A stretch of 64,000 nucleotides of DNA from Kappaphycus alvarezii (GCA_002205965.3 NADL03000648.1:248001-312000); one strand, 5' to 3'; positions 36,038-46,307 are shown, counted from the stretch's first letter. Notes: generated from the letters alone by a model not told the origin. Numbers and translations are program-made.

Positions 36038-37636
36038 TTGATGACGAGCCAGCCCCTCATCCGCCGGATTGCAGAAAAGACGGGCATCGTCCTCAACCAA
36101 TGGTACGCCGATGATGGTACATTGATGGGGCCCCTCCCCGACCTCCGACAAGTCCTCCGCATCCTCCGTGACGAGGGACTTACCTACGGCCTACACCTCA
36201 ACCCGGGGAAAACCCGCATCTACTGGCCAACTGTCCCGCGTCCACAGCGCGAGGCTTTTCTCCAGGCATTTCGCCTTGCAGAATGCTCCCCGGACGGGTT
36301 CGAGCTCCTCGGGGCTCCGCTCGGCAACAGGCATTTCACCGATGCCTTCCTTCGTGCAAAGATCGAGGGTTGCCGCCGAACCCTCCAACTCCTGACCGAG
36401 GTTGATGACCCGCCTGCACGGTTTCACATGCACCACCTCTGCGCGTCGGCGTTTCTGGAGGACCATGCCTTCAAGCTCGCTGGCCCACGGGACGCCCGTT
36501 CTGCTGCCGAGGCTTTCGATACGCTGCTACAAAAGTCCTTCACCGAGCTCCATGGCATTCAACTCAGTGACAAAAAGTGGTCGCATTCCACCTTGCCCAT
36601 CCAACAGGGCGGTCTTGGGTTCACCCTCATCTCACTGTTCCTAAATGGCGCCGCTGCCTCGAGTATCATCGATGCAGCACCGGCACGACTCAGGTTCGCA
36701 ACCCATATCAGGCCCCGCTCCACCGCGCTCATCGGCTCCCGCTATCTCCGAGACAAGGCTTTCCTTCTTGGTCAAGCCGCCCGTCACATGCGCGACTTCA
36801 TGCTTCACATCCCTGGTATGGCCTACCCCGTCGACATGGGTTCCTTCGACCCGCTCCCTCTCGCTGCAGCACACACACACGTTCAAACCTACCTCAAAAG
36901 TGTGCAGCAGGAGGCGCTGGCCCAGGTTCACTGGCGCGACAACCACTGGGCCAGATCTGCGAACCCGGACCTCCACACGGACGCCGATGTGAGGCTACGC
37001 ATACGCTGTCTAGCGCTCCGCAAAGGCCCCGGTGCTGCTTTTCTCTACTACGCACATCCCTCCGCTGACATGGAAGTGTCCGCGTTACACTGGAAGACAA
37101 TGCTACGCCGCTACCCGGGACTGCCCGTTTACGATGACTCGCTTCCTCGGAACTGCGAGCATTGTAAACGTCAAATGGACGGGTTAGGAGATCACGCTGT
37201 GGACTTGTGCCCTTCTGGGTTTGGTCGCAAACACCGGCATGACTCGCTTCGCAACGTCATCGCCAGCCGTATCGCCCGTGCTGCCGGCCTGGATTGCCAG
37301 ATCGAGGTCCCACTCCTCGTGCCAGGCACTGAGCTGCGACCTGCCGACATACTGGCTCACCCTCCAGCAGTTCCTGATGGCGCTGCGGCCCGCCCGATCG
37401 CCTGCCATGTCACCGTTGTCTCTCCATTCAAGGACGATGTAAGAACACGAGCCAAAAGGGAAGTGGGCGGTGCCGCTGCAGTTGCGCGCCGCAACAAAGT
37501 GACGGACCTGGAGCGAAAACTGTCGCCTCGACTCCCCCCGCCCTCCGATAACCCTACACAGGCCCCAATTTCGAATTTCAATCGCTGGCCTTTGATTCCA
37601 CGGGTTTCTCTTCCCCTGCAACCATCCGCTTCGTAG
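36038..37636 (+). CDS. LINE family A polyprotein, C-terminal part: RT palm and restriction-like endonuclease
   Basis: An open frame of 532 codons without a true start; it begins with TTG after upstream decayed sequence. Domains in order: RT palm with WYADDGT (residues 22-28), then NPGKTRIYW and ELLGAPLG (RT thumb side). A zinc-like block follows (CEHC, then GDHAVDLCPSGFGRKHRHDS near residues 375-405). A restriction-like endonuclease core comes last, with EVPLLVPGTELRPADILAH and CHVTVVSPFKDD. The catalytic Asp of RPAD is present. The second block has Cys where a related copy at 51321 has Asp (CDVTFVSPF), so nuclease activity of this copy is doubtful. Endonucleases of this type nick the target for target-primed reverse transcription. 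It lacks fingers and N-terminal domains, so it cannot move alone. Confidence 0.8.
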   Translation: MMTSQPLIRRIAEKTGIVLNQWYADDGTLMGPLPDLRQVLRILRDEGLTYGLHLNPGKTRIYWPTVPRPQREAFLQAFRLAECSPDGFELLGAPLGNRHFTDAFLRAKIEGCRRTLQLLTEVDDPPARFHMHHLCASAFLEDHAFKLAGPRDARSAAEAFDTLLQKSFTELHGIQLSDKKWSHSTLPIQQGGLGFTLISLFLNGAAASSIIDAAPARLRFATHIRPRSTALIGSRYLRDKAFLLGQAARHMRDFMLHIPGMAYPVDMGSFDPLPLAAAHTHVQTYLKSVQQEALAQVHWRDNHWARSANPDLHTDADVRLRIRCLALRKGPGAAFLYYAHPSADMEVSALHWKTMLRRYPGLPVYDDSLPRNCEHCKRQMDGLGDHAVDLCPSGFGRKHRHDSLRNVIASRIARAAGLDCQIEVPLLVPGTELRPADILAHPPAVPDGAAARPIACHVTVVSPFKDDVRTRAKREVGGAAAVARRNKVTDLERKLSPRLPPPSDNPTQAPISNFNRWPLIPRVSLPLQPSAS

Positions 37637-37760
37637 AGGGACTGTTGCCCTGCATTGCGGACAATTCAACGCGTCAACAGGAGTTGTCCGTACACGGCTT
37701 TTTAGGCGCATTAGTAGCACAATCCTGTCGTCGAGTGCACATTCTATTTTGTGGCGCAAG

Positions 37761-38005
37761 TCGCTGCACGTGGCCGACATGGACCACCCGGTTAGTCCTC
37801 GCTAGCTAGCAGTCGGATCCTGCAGCGTACACCCGTTTCACTGATGCCATAAAGTTACTCTCAACCCGCGGCAATGTGGGTTCTATCGAAAGCCCCATTG
37901 CACATGACTAACATGGAACATCCGATTAGTTCTTATCCGTATAGTCAGACCTGCAGTGTACACGATAGATACTCATTGAAGTAAAGTTTCTCTCAACCTG
38001 CGGTT
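37761..38005 (+). repeat. two tandem 3'-tail units of LINE family A
   Basis: Unit 1 (about 37761-37860) starts TCGCTGCACGTGGCCGACAT and ends near ATAAAGTTACTCTCAACC. Unit 2 (about 37897-38005) is a diverged version (GCACATGACTAACATGGAAC, ending AGTAAAGTTTCTCTCAACC). They match the arrays at 18125-18450 and the single unit at 51680-51790. Confidence 0.75.
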
Positions 38006-38027
38006 AAAGTGCTCAGGTGACTGATAT

Positions 38028-40013
38028 TTAATTCCAAAGTTGATCGACAAGTACTCGGCTCACACTGCCCTCGTTTGCCCTGGCAAAAACCTTCCAGTAA
38101 TACTCCAGTCGTCCTCCCCACTTCAAACTTCCACTACGGGCATGAAATCTAACAACCGGGCCTTCGTCAGCACCTCCCAAATACTCTGGCAACACCAAAA
38201 CGCCCCTGGCTATCATCCTCACCGCGTATTGACTCATGTCGCTCGCACTCCCCACAAACACATCAGCACTCGCCATTTCATGCATCCCATCTATCACGCT
38301 CCCCGATACCCTCATCTCTACTCTTAACCCCCCTCCATATTCCCATTCCGTCCGCTCCGAGTGTGTCTCATTACCCCTTGCCCTCATCCTACCTTGTCCG
38401 CCTATCAGCATTTCATGAAAATACCTCGCATCTCTCACCTGCCCATCCACATCCACAAACGCCTTGTCCATTTTGTTCACATCATGCAAATCCCCCTTCA
38501 CGCCCTCCGGCCTTCTCCCTTCTGAATACACAATGACACAGACAGGCATTCTCGCAAATACTCCCCCAACCTTCTTCACAACCCTCATCACCTCCCATAT
38601 CACGTTCCTCATCACCTTTAGCGATATCATCCGACGGTTCTTCACATACACAAAATCCCCCCTCCTCACATGAACCGCCACATTCAACTCCCCCTCCTTT
38701 AGCCTTACCCTATCCCTCTTCTGTACGGCTACCCTCCACTTCTTCCCCTCCTCCTTCCATTCCCCACCGCCCATCCTCCCCAACTTCTCGTCCCCATGCA
38801 AATCCCAGTATTTCCAGTAGAAGTACCGGTATGAAAGTCTGAAGTCTGGACTCTTCGGACGCTGATCGCATTTCTTCGTCTCCATTTGGAACAACGTATA
38901 GTTCCCCCTATGTTGCGCTAAGAACTCTTGCGCTTTCCTCTGCGTCTCCCCACATGATACACATCCATAGCTCAACTCTCCGGGTACCTCCACAATCTCC
39001 TTCAGTCCCAACATTCCTCCTTTAATCCCTCGGCACGCGGGACACAAATCCTCCTTCACAATCGGCCGCTCTACTCCGTTCCATACCCCTTCCACTTCGC
39101 ATACTTCCTCTTGTATGAACTTTCTCGGCACCTCTCCTACGCCCCATCCAAATAATCCTTCTACTCCATCTCTCTCCTCACTTATAGAGCCATATGATCC
39201 CACTCGATGCGTATACGCCAATCCTAAACTCAGTGCAGTTGACACTTCTGCATTCACTACTGTCACTCCATGTCCCAATCCATCGCTACCCTTCTCCTTT
39301 ATCGTCGAATACAAAACTCGATATCCACTCTCCCTCAAACCCTTTGTTTTCACGCGGTTCCACAATAACCACGGCACGTCGAACCTGTTAGCATTTTTCC
39401 CGACAATCCCGACATTCCATAATCCGATCCTAACTGCCTCCTCAAACGTTCCAACATTAATACGTTCCTCGTGCAACCCACCCCTCTCCGCCACCTCCAC
39501 CCTCCCACTACCACGCTTCAACACCCCTAACTTTCTCGGCTCAGCATACCTCCTTCCCCTCTTCCCTTTTCCTTTCCCACTTTTCCCCCTACTAACCTCA
39601 CTGAGAATACTGCCAGTCTTATTCAAGCCTTCCCAATCCTTTCCTCTCTCCTTCATAATTGCCTTAATCCTACCCCGAATCTCCCCTACATATCGGTCGC
39701 CCTCCTGCTCCGCCGGCAACGGGGTCGAAAAAATCACCAACAGCAAGACTGCCAATGCTGCTAACGTAAACAGCTGCAACCAAGCCGCAGTCTTCCTCCC
39801 ACCCCACGGAATCCACCTTCTGATCGACCGTGTCGGTAAAGACAGCCCGCGCGGGTGCACACGCCCACAACGGTAATGCACAGTCTCGGAGCGTGTTCGC
39901 AGCATCCGCGGGCGGAAGGAGCGTGGAGGAATTTCGGAACGAGATTTGGCAAGTTGTTTCTTGTGGGATGGAGGGCATGACAGATTCGTAAGGTATAGTT
40001 TTGGGGGTTCCAT
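38028..40013 (-). CDS. type II membrane glycosyltransferase with HxRRGD motif, copy 1
   Basis: Intact frame of about 661 residues from ATG 40013 (MEPPKLYL). The frame is open to 40130, but that would need a TTG start, and ATG 40013 fits the start of the paralogue. After a basic N-terminal tail with LAKSRSE, a membrane segment (AAWLQLFTLAALAVLLLVIF, about residues 74-95) predicts a Golgi type II enzyme. The lumenal part has paired cysteines (PACRGIKGG, YGCVSCGET). HVRRGDF lies near residue 445; this is the sugar-nucleotide site of fucosyltransferase-like (GT-B) enzymes such as FUT8 and POFUT. The C-terminal motif VGSASDMSQYAVRMIARGVLV matches the acceptor/nucleotide-side motif of the same fold. 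The likely role is adding a sugar, possibly fucose or galactose, to a wall polymer or glycoprotein. Exact family and substrate are unknown. The near-duplicate at 43275-45201 shares a tract of near identity. Confidence 0.75.
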   Translation of the reverse strand: MEPPKLYLTNLSCPPSHKKQLAKSRSEIPPRSFRPRMLRTRSETVHYRCGRVHPRGLSLPTRSIRRWIPWGGRKTAAWLQLFTLAALAVLLLVIFSTPLPAEQEGDRYVGEIRGRIKAIMKERGKDWEGLNKTGSILSEVSRGKSGKGKGKRGRRYAEPRKLGVLKRGSGRVEVAERGGLHEERINVGTFEEAVRIGLWNVGIVGKNANRFDVPWLLWNRVKTKGLRESGYRVLYSTIKEKGSDGLGHGVTVVNAEVSTALSLGLAYTHRVGSYGSISEERDGVEGLFGWGVGEVPRKFIQEEVCEVEGVWNGVERPIVKEDLCPACRGIKGGMLGLKEIVEVPGELSYGCVSCGETQRKAQEFLAQHRGNYTLFQMETKKCDQRPKSPDFRLSYRYFYWKYWDLHGDEKLGRMGGGEWKEEGKKWRVAVQKRDRVRLKEGELNVAVHVRRGDFVYVKNRRMISLKVMRNVIWEVMRVVKKVGGVFARMPVCVIVYSEGRRPEGVKGDLHDVNKMDKAFVDVDGQVRDARYFHEMLIGGQGRMRARGNETHSERTEWEYGGGLRVEMRVSGSVIDGMHEMASADVFVGSASDMSQYAVRMIARGVLVLPEYLGGADEGPVVRFHARSGSLKWGGRLEYYWKVFARANEGSVSRVLVDQLWN

Positions 40014-40336
40014 CTCGTGATGAAAGGTCGTGGGGTTGTGGGCGAAGGGGTGTGAAGTGTGGAGGAGGGTGTCATGTTTGAGAATTATCGGAGCGATAGT
40101 TTTATCCAGAAAACTGAGGGGGCTTGACAACAGGAGATTGTCAGCCTGGGAGAGATGGAGAAGGGAGTGAATGGGGATGGAAGAAGTTTATACGTGTTAG
40201 TTGGAGCGAGTCAGCAATCAAGGAGATCGAGCTTGCTCTGGAATCCTATTGATCGGTGGGAATGTGGAGGATTGGATAGGGCGAATTGTGGGGTAGACGG
40301 AAAGGTGACTGAGGCGGCGATCACTCGGGATTAGGA

Positions 40337-40648
40337 TTGCGTGCAGACCACAACCTTCGGCCCGACAAACATGGCGTGCGGTTTGGGCTTGCGTGTAATC
40401 GAGATGTGCTTTTTGGACTGATTTTGGCTACAAGCTTTATTGGAAGTTTTATTCAGAGTAGCGAGGAAGTGGTCAGAGTTGCCCCTGTTCAAGTGGGAAA
40501 ACCCGGTTTGTCGTTTGATCGATGCGGCCGTCGCTCTTGCGCACCAACGCGGATTCTTCACGTAAACCCTTGCGTGGCCGGAGGTCATAGGCAGATTGAA
40601 GAGTCCCTGTGTACCTGTCTAGAGCCGGTCAATCGCATTCTACGCTGA
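40337..40648 (+). CDS. small possible membrane-anchored or secreted protein
   Basis: A 103-codon frame, divergent from glycosyltransferase 1. The first codon of the open frame is the ATG of MRADHNLRPD, followed by a hydrophobic segment (VLFGLILATSFIGSFIQ) and a tail with four cysteines (GRRSC, VNPC, LCTC). The layout resembles a small signal-anchored Cys protein, but there is no recognisable domain. It may be chance, since this lies in the intergenic space near the GT1 promoter. Confidence 0.25.
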   Translation: MRADHNLRPDKHGVRFGLACNRDVLFGLILATSFIGSFIQSSEEVVRVAPVQVGKPGLSFDRCGRRSCAPTRILHVNPCVAGGHRQIEESLCTCLEPVNRILR

Positions 40649-40913
40649 TCGGCCCCGGTTTCGACTCAGATAACCTCTAGGGCGTGTGTCCGTTACAGTG
40701 CACATGAGGTTCTCACCGTAATCTCGCTCCCAGAGGTAACAACCCCAATTTGAGCACTTTGTACATAATAATTACTCTTCATCATCGCGGACAGTACGAA
40801 ATAGTTATTGTCATTACCTTCAGCTGCCTCCAACTGAAAGGCTTTTGAAACCCTCCTCTCCTTCGCCTTCCCTCAAGTTACATAGATGGCCCCGTGCCCT
40901 CTTCTCTGAAGCT

Positions 40914-42313
40914 ATGTTCCACCCCAAACCGAACCATCTTTGCTGAATCGTCTAACAAGTTACTTTCACTCAGCCTTTAAATCTGGTGCCTCATCCTCTA
41001 CGCCTCCTCCACTAACCCTTCATTCTGCTGCTTCGACTTTGAATATTCGCCAACTTAATCATCTCCTATCCATTGGCCACCCACCTCGCCCCAAATCTGC
41101 TCATACCGAGGAGCCAATTCATGCTGCGATCCGCGCCTACAATACCCATCCTCCCTCTTCCACCCATATCGTCCACATTTTAACTCTGTCCGGAGCCCTT
41201 TCTACTAGTCCAACTAATTCCCGCCCACCTGAACCCTTCCCTCCGCGACTCGTCCTTCTACTTGGCTACGATGGCCTCCTTTCTACGATGCTCTCTGCAG
41301 CCCATTCGGGGGGTATCTACATCAACTTCAGGCTTCAATGACAGAGGAAGGAATTCCAAAACTCTGCTGCGAGTTGGGAAGTATTTCGGGTATGCTAGCT
41401 ATTCTCAACCATGGCTGGAACGGCAACTCGCAGGATAAATACGGAAATTCTCTTCTTCATTACGCATGCAATGCCGCCCATTTGCCCGAGAGCAAAATTC
41501 GCGCACTGGTCCAAGTCATACTTGATTATGGTGAGCCCAATCTTACTGCTCGTGACTCTTCGGAAGAACTGCGCTTCAAATTGCCAGTAGAAGACGGCTT
41601 GAAACTGTCTGCCAGCTCTTGAGACGATACGGCGCTGATGAGGAGAGTTATACAACGCTACTTTTACGTGGCGTAGCAGAGGAGACTCCTTCAAAGCGTC
41701 AGGAAATGGACATGCTGTCAACCGGAATCGTATTGGAGAGGCCTAAGGGCGTAAGGACAGAACTGGAGGCAACATTGAAATGTGTAAGATGTGCAGAGGT
41801 TATTGAACCATGCGAAGCTGTGCAAGCGGAGTGTGGGCATGTATACCATGCGCAATGTTTAGAAATGGGCGTTAGCCAGACTTAATCATGTCTTAATTGC
41901 GCTGCGCCTCTTACACTGTCCTTGGGAGTATGAGCCGGAACAGGCAGAATTAACACAAGCGATAGGTATTTCAGGAAGGACGGTATCATTACATCGAAAG
42001 AGGATCGCGGCACATAATTCCGATACACTGCCTCATTACTTCGCTTTTTCGAAGAGGAAGCATGAACATGGTAAGGTCTGAGAGGAAAGAGAGACATGGG
42101 CAAAGTTTATCGTATCAGGACGATAAATGTTTAAGTTTTGCACAAGAAAAGCAGTCGACTTCCTTTTCCATACAATCAGGTAATTTGGCTCTTGCGAGGA
42201 ATGAAATGAAACCTGCTCCACGCTCAGTAAAGAATGAAAGTCCTAGCTGCAGCAGTTGCGAAAACAAAGAAGAAAAGCAGCGCTGCAATACTGTCGACTT
42301 TCTCACAGGGTAG
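40914..42313 (+). CDS. ankyrin-repeat protein with C-terminal RING finger (possible E3 ligase)
   Basis: The probable start is ATG 40914 (MFHPKPNHLC), with a one-base frame change near 40940. The following frames give an ankyrin-like unit (DKYGNSLLHYACNAAHLPES) and other helical segments (HSAASTLNIRQLNHLLSIG, ELGSISGMLAILNHG). Then comes a RING-type finger: CVRCAEVIEPCEAV, then CGHVYHAQC, then CLNC, which gives the C3HC4-like spacing. RING proteins recruit E2 enzymes for ubiquitin transfer, and ankyrin repeats would bind the target. Frame changes occur near 41337 and 41620. An in-frame TAA (41883-41885) lies inside the RING between MGVSQT and SCLNC. The stop could be a base error or mean a truncated, inactive RING. 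The region beyond (to about 42313) is open in a shifted frame, but its membership is unsure. No signal peptide. Confidence 0.6.
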
Positions 42314-43274
42314 ATTAAAATCTCGAGAATTTTAAAAGACAGCAGCCTCCTTTTCCGTGTACTAGTCCGACTCCGAGAGGTAAACCACTTCAGCAGAATA
42401 GTGCGACAACTAATCGGCAGTCAACACTACACGATTACGATCAAGTTTAAAGAATATTCAGAAGGCTCATTGGCTGCTTACGTGATTACATCATTCACTA
42501 AATGAGCATTGTGGTAAAGCTGCCATAACACGACTGCATCGTCAGAGCGCGCTGGACATGGGCAATACAAGTACTTAATTGACGCTCCAGGGGCACATTG
42601 GGTAGCAAGTAGTCTGAAACACCTTTTTTCGCTCTCTGAATTGTCCAGCGTTAAACATGCAGCATGCTTTATTAAAAATAGCAGATTACGAGAGGGAGGG
42701 GCCGAGATGGATTAGCGATGACAGGCTTTCGAACGTAATGGGAGGTTTGGTTTTTAAGGTGGGCCCACATATACATCATGCTTCATCAACAGCAGCAATC
42801 TTTGTCATTTGAGTATAACTAATAGAACTTACTCCCTCCAAGTCCTTTCTTCACACAGCAGAAACCTTAGGCATGCTTATGGACCGGGCAAATGCTCAAT
42901 GATACAACATTGCCTTGCAAGTTTCTCCCTGTATCAAGGGGGCACGAGGCCACCACCGCAGTTTCTAAAAATAATGGAATCGTCACAAGCGGCGAAACGG
43001 GGCCGTGGTAGCACATATCCTTACCTAATTTCCTACCCCACTGCTTTGCAATGCTATTGCAGGAGCCCAATAGCCCTTTCTTGAATTTCACGTTGCGCGA
43101 CTTTACTAAGAGCGTCTCTTAAGGTTCTGTAAATACGGACCGCTGCTTTCCCCCTTCCCTATGAGAGGATAAAAGCAGTTTGTATGACCTCCTTCAAGCG
43201 GCAACGTCGGGGTAAGTTTAAAACTATCTAAATGCTTTGTATCGCGAGTATCTGCGACTTTTGCAGATACAATA
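42314..43274. other. intergenic, nothing recognised
   Basis: No supported gene between the RING gene and glycosyltransferase 2. The small frames at 42809-43084 resemble nothing known. Confidence 0.5.
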
Positions 43275-45201
43275 TTAGTATTGGTTAGTTCCGTTCTCGA
43301 AGGCTCTAGCCGCGCTTTTCTCATTCGCCCGGGCAAACATTCTCCAATGGCCTTCTAAGTCCTCGTATCTCTGCAGAGTACCATTGATGGCATGGAATCT
43401 AGTCAGAGGCCCATCTGTGCTTCCTCCCGAGTACTCCGGCAACACCAAAACGCCCCTGGCTATCATCCTCACCGCGTATTGACTCATGTCGCTCGCACTC
43501 CCCACAAACACATCAGCACTCGCCATTTCATGCATCCCATCTATCACGCTCCCCGATACCCTCATCTCTACTCTTAACCCCCTCCATATTCCCATTCCGT
43601 CCGCTCCGAATGTGTCTCATTACCCCTTGCCCTCATCCTACCTTGTCCGCCTATCAGCATTTCATGAAAATACCTCGCATCTCTCACCTGCCCATCCACA
43701 TCCACAAACGCCTTGTCCATTTTGTTCACATCATGCAAATCCCCTTTCAATTCCTTCAGCCTCCTTCCTTCCGAATACACAATCACACAACAGGCATCCT
43801 CGCAAATACTCCCCCAACCTTCTTCACAACCCTCATCACCTCCCATATCACGTTCCTCATCACCTTTAACGGTATCATCCGACGGTTTTTCACATACACA
43901 AAATCCCCCCTCCTCACATGAACCGCCACATTCAACTCCCCCTCCTTTAGCCTTACCCCATCCCTCTTCTGTACGGCTACCCTCCACTTCTTCCCCTCCT
44001 CCTTCCATTCCCCACCGCCTATCCTCCCCAACTTCTCGTCCCCATGCAAATCCCAGTATTTCCAATAGAAGTACCGATATGAAAGTCTAAAGTCTGGACT
44101 CTTCGGACGCTGATCGCATTTCTTCGTCTCCATTTGGAACAACGTATGGTTCCCTCCATGCCTCCGTAAAAATTCTTTCGCTTTCCTCCGCGTCTCCCCG
44201 CATGATACACATCCGTAGCTCAACTCTCCGGGTACCTCCACAATCTCCTTCAGTCCCAACATTCCTCCCTTAATCCCTCGACACGCGGGACACAAATCCT
44301 CCTTCACAGTCGGCCGCTCTACTCCGTTCCATACCCCTTCCACTTCGCATACTTCTTCTTGTATGAACTTTCTCGGCACCTCTCCTACGCCCCATCCAAA
44401 TAATCCCTCTACTCCATCTTTCTCTTCACTCATAGATCCAAATGATCCTACCCGATGCGTATACGCCAATCCTAAACTCAGTGCAGTTGACACCTCTGCA
44501 TTCACCACTGTCATTCCATGTCCTAATCCATCGCTACCCTTCTCCTTTATCGTCGAATACAAAACTCGATACCCACTTTCCTAAAACCCTTTGTTTCACT
44601 CGGTTCCACAGTAGCCATGGCACATCAAACCTTTTAGCATTCTTCCCAACAATACCGACGTTCCACAAGCCAGTCCGAATTGTCTCGGGAAAGGTGCCCA
44701 CAGTGATCTTTTCCTCTTGGATTCCGTTTCCCAACAAGGGTGATTCCCCCTCGTCTCCTTCCTTTCTGCCGGACTGAGCTGGTGTGTTTTCATTTCGCCT
44801 TTCCCGGCCTCTCAACTCCCCTTGCCGTCCCCTTGCACCCACAACCCGTGCTAGCTTCTCCATCAATCTCTATTATCAATTAACTCACCTTCCCCCGGCG
44901 ACGATAGGACTGCAAATACGACGCCAAACAGAAAAGTCAACACTGCTACTAAAATGCAGGATAACATAGTCCCTAACCAACTCATACTCCTGGGCGAGCG
45001 CATTCCAATTGAGTTCGCGGCGCTCAACATCACTCGACGTGGAAGTGATCTTTCGCGACGGTAATTCAGTCCGCCTGAGTGTGCGCGCAGAATTCCAGGG
45101 CGATACGCGCGAACGGGAGTGTACTCAGAGCGTGACTTTGCGAGTGGCCTTTGAGAAGAGATAGCAAAGGGCGGATTGGGGAGGGAAAGATGGCCTTTCA
45201 T
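43275..45201 (-). CDS. type II membrane glycosyltransferase with HxRRGD motif, copy 2 (frame-broken)
   Basis: Paralogue of 38028-40013. Starts at ATG 45201 (MKGHLSLPNP) with the shared LAKSRSE tail and a different membrane segment (LSCILVAVLTFLFGVVFAVL). The lumenal catalytic part, including HVRRGDF and GSASDMSQYAVRMI, is nearly the same as copy 1. The last 45 residues differ (ending SAARAFENGTNQY). Four one-base frame changes are visible, near 44866, 44593, 43790 and 43580. Two are simple homopolymer length differences from copy 1: TTTT to TTT near 44596, and six C to five C near 43580. That argues for assembly error in a live gene, although a dying paralogue is possible. Central identity is near complete while both ends are diverged, which points to gene conversion. 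Function is as for copy 1. Confidence 0.7.
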
Positions 45202-46307
45202 TCTTATTGCAGGATATGGTTATTGCGGAGGGTATTGAATGGAGGGACTTTCAATCGCATGTGCTGCTGCGAACTACTAAGTTGTGGGATTAAATAGGGA
45301 GCGAACTGTGAGCCGATGGACAAAGAAGAGGAGAGGAGGCAGGATTTTGTCAGCAAGAGTACGAGAGTTTGGGTAACACGTGCACATGAGTGGCGGTAGG
45401 TGTCGGGATGACGGGTCATTGTCAGAACTCAGGCGCAGTAACGTATCCTCCGCGAATCACATGGCAAGGAGAGTAACATGGGAACATGGTTTTTGCAGTA
45501 AGCGCACAAGCAGGGATGTGCAACTAGAAAGTTGACCGGTAAGGGTGGAGTAATGTGCCACCACTGACGGTTACGAGGAGACCATTACAATCGTTTGGAG
45601 GCAAGGCATTGAAGTGGCCGAGGGACTGTGGAGCACAGGGGGGAGCAAATTTCGATGTCAAGACGGCGTTGTATTGACTGAGAGATGCGGACAACTGACC
45701 CATGCCCATCAGTGATGAGGACTACCACTGACGGTTAAATATCCTTGAAGTTAAAATGAATGCATGCTCGACAGAAATTTGCCTTCGTAACGGGACCGAG
45801 AACAATGACAACTTACAGGATGGCAACAATGATTGACAATGGCGTTGTGGAGAGGACAGCGTGTGCTGAGTTCAGTATGGTCAGCATGGATGTGCGAAAC
45901 CACCACAGCCGGTGCCGCAGCCGGTGGTGGTTGCCTTTCCATAGTTTGCCGGTGGCTAGCCCTGACGTTGCTGTGCGAACGTGGTCGGGAAGTCGGATAT
46001 TCCGACTAGAGAACCCATGGTCCCCGCCGAAAAGTCAGCGTAGGAATAACCCTGTCGCTGCTGTCATGTTGTGCCAAAAAGACAATTCAAACTTCATGCG
46101 GTGGTTCTCGCTGCGTGGACGGTGTGCCATGCTGCGGCAAGTCACACGGGAACGCAGGTTTGGCAAGATTCGAATGAACACAAAGAGGGAGCATAGGAAA
46201 TAGCGAGGATGACAGGAATTGTAGATTTCAGTTTCTGCGATGCACCATGAAGCTTTGAAGTTCCTCGATAGCCTTGCTCCATTAGGCTGTATGTCGCAAG
46301 ATAAGTG
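45202..46307. other. intergenic, nothing recognised
   Basis: No supported gene. A 147-codon frame at 45760-46203 has biased composition (many Arg, Met, Thr) and no domain. The words CACTGACGGTTA recur near 45560 and 45725. Confidence 0.45.

Larger units (their letters stand above)
35290..38023 (+). mobile_element. LINE family A, copy 1 (RT plus restriction-like endonuclease, 3' tail present)
   Basis: A non-LTR retrotransposon. The left part (35290-36040) is decayed coding sequence that matches 48080-48430 (reverse strand) and 48900-49000. A long open frame follows at 36038-37636 with the RT palm to the C-terminal endonuclease. Then come two tandem 3'-tail units (37761-38005). The RT N-terminal half is missing: the sequence jumps from a GDLPDDTIPLISSATLLPI-like segment straight to the palm, so there is an internal deletion. 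The tail ends about 20 bp from the stop of glycosyltransferase 1. No clear target duplication was found. Confidence 0.8.

Noticed and set aside
39115-39876. 253-codon plus-strand frame
   Set aside because: Antisense shadow of glycosyltransferase 1; the opposite strand has the conserved domain.
45760-46203. 147-codon plus-strand frame
   Set aside because: Odd composition, no domain, intergenic position.
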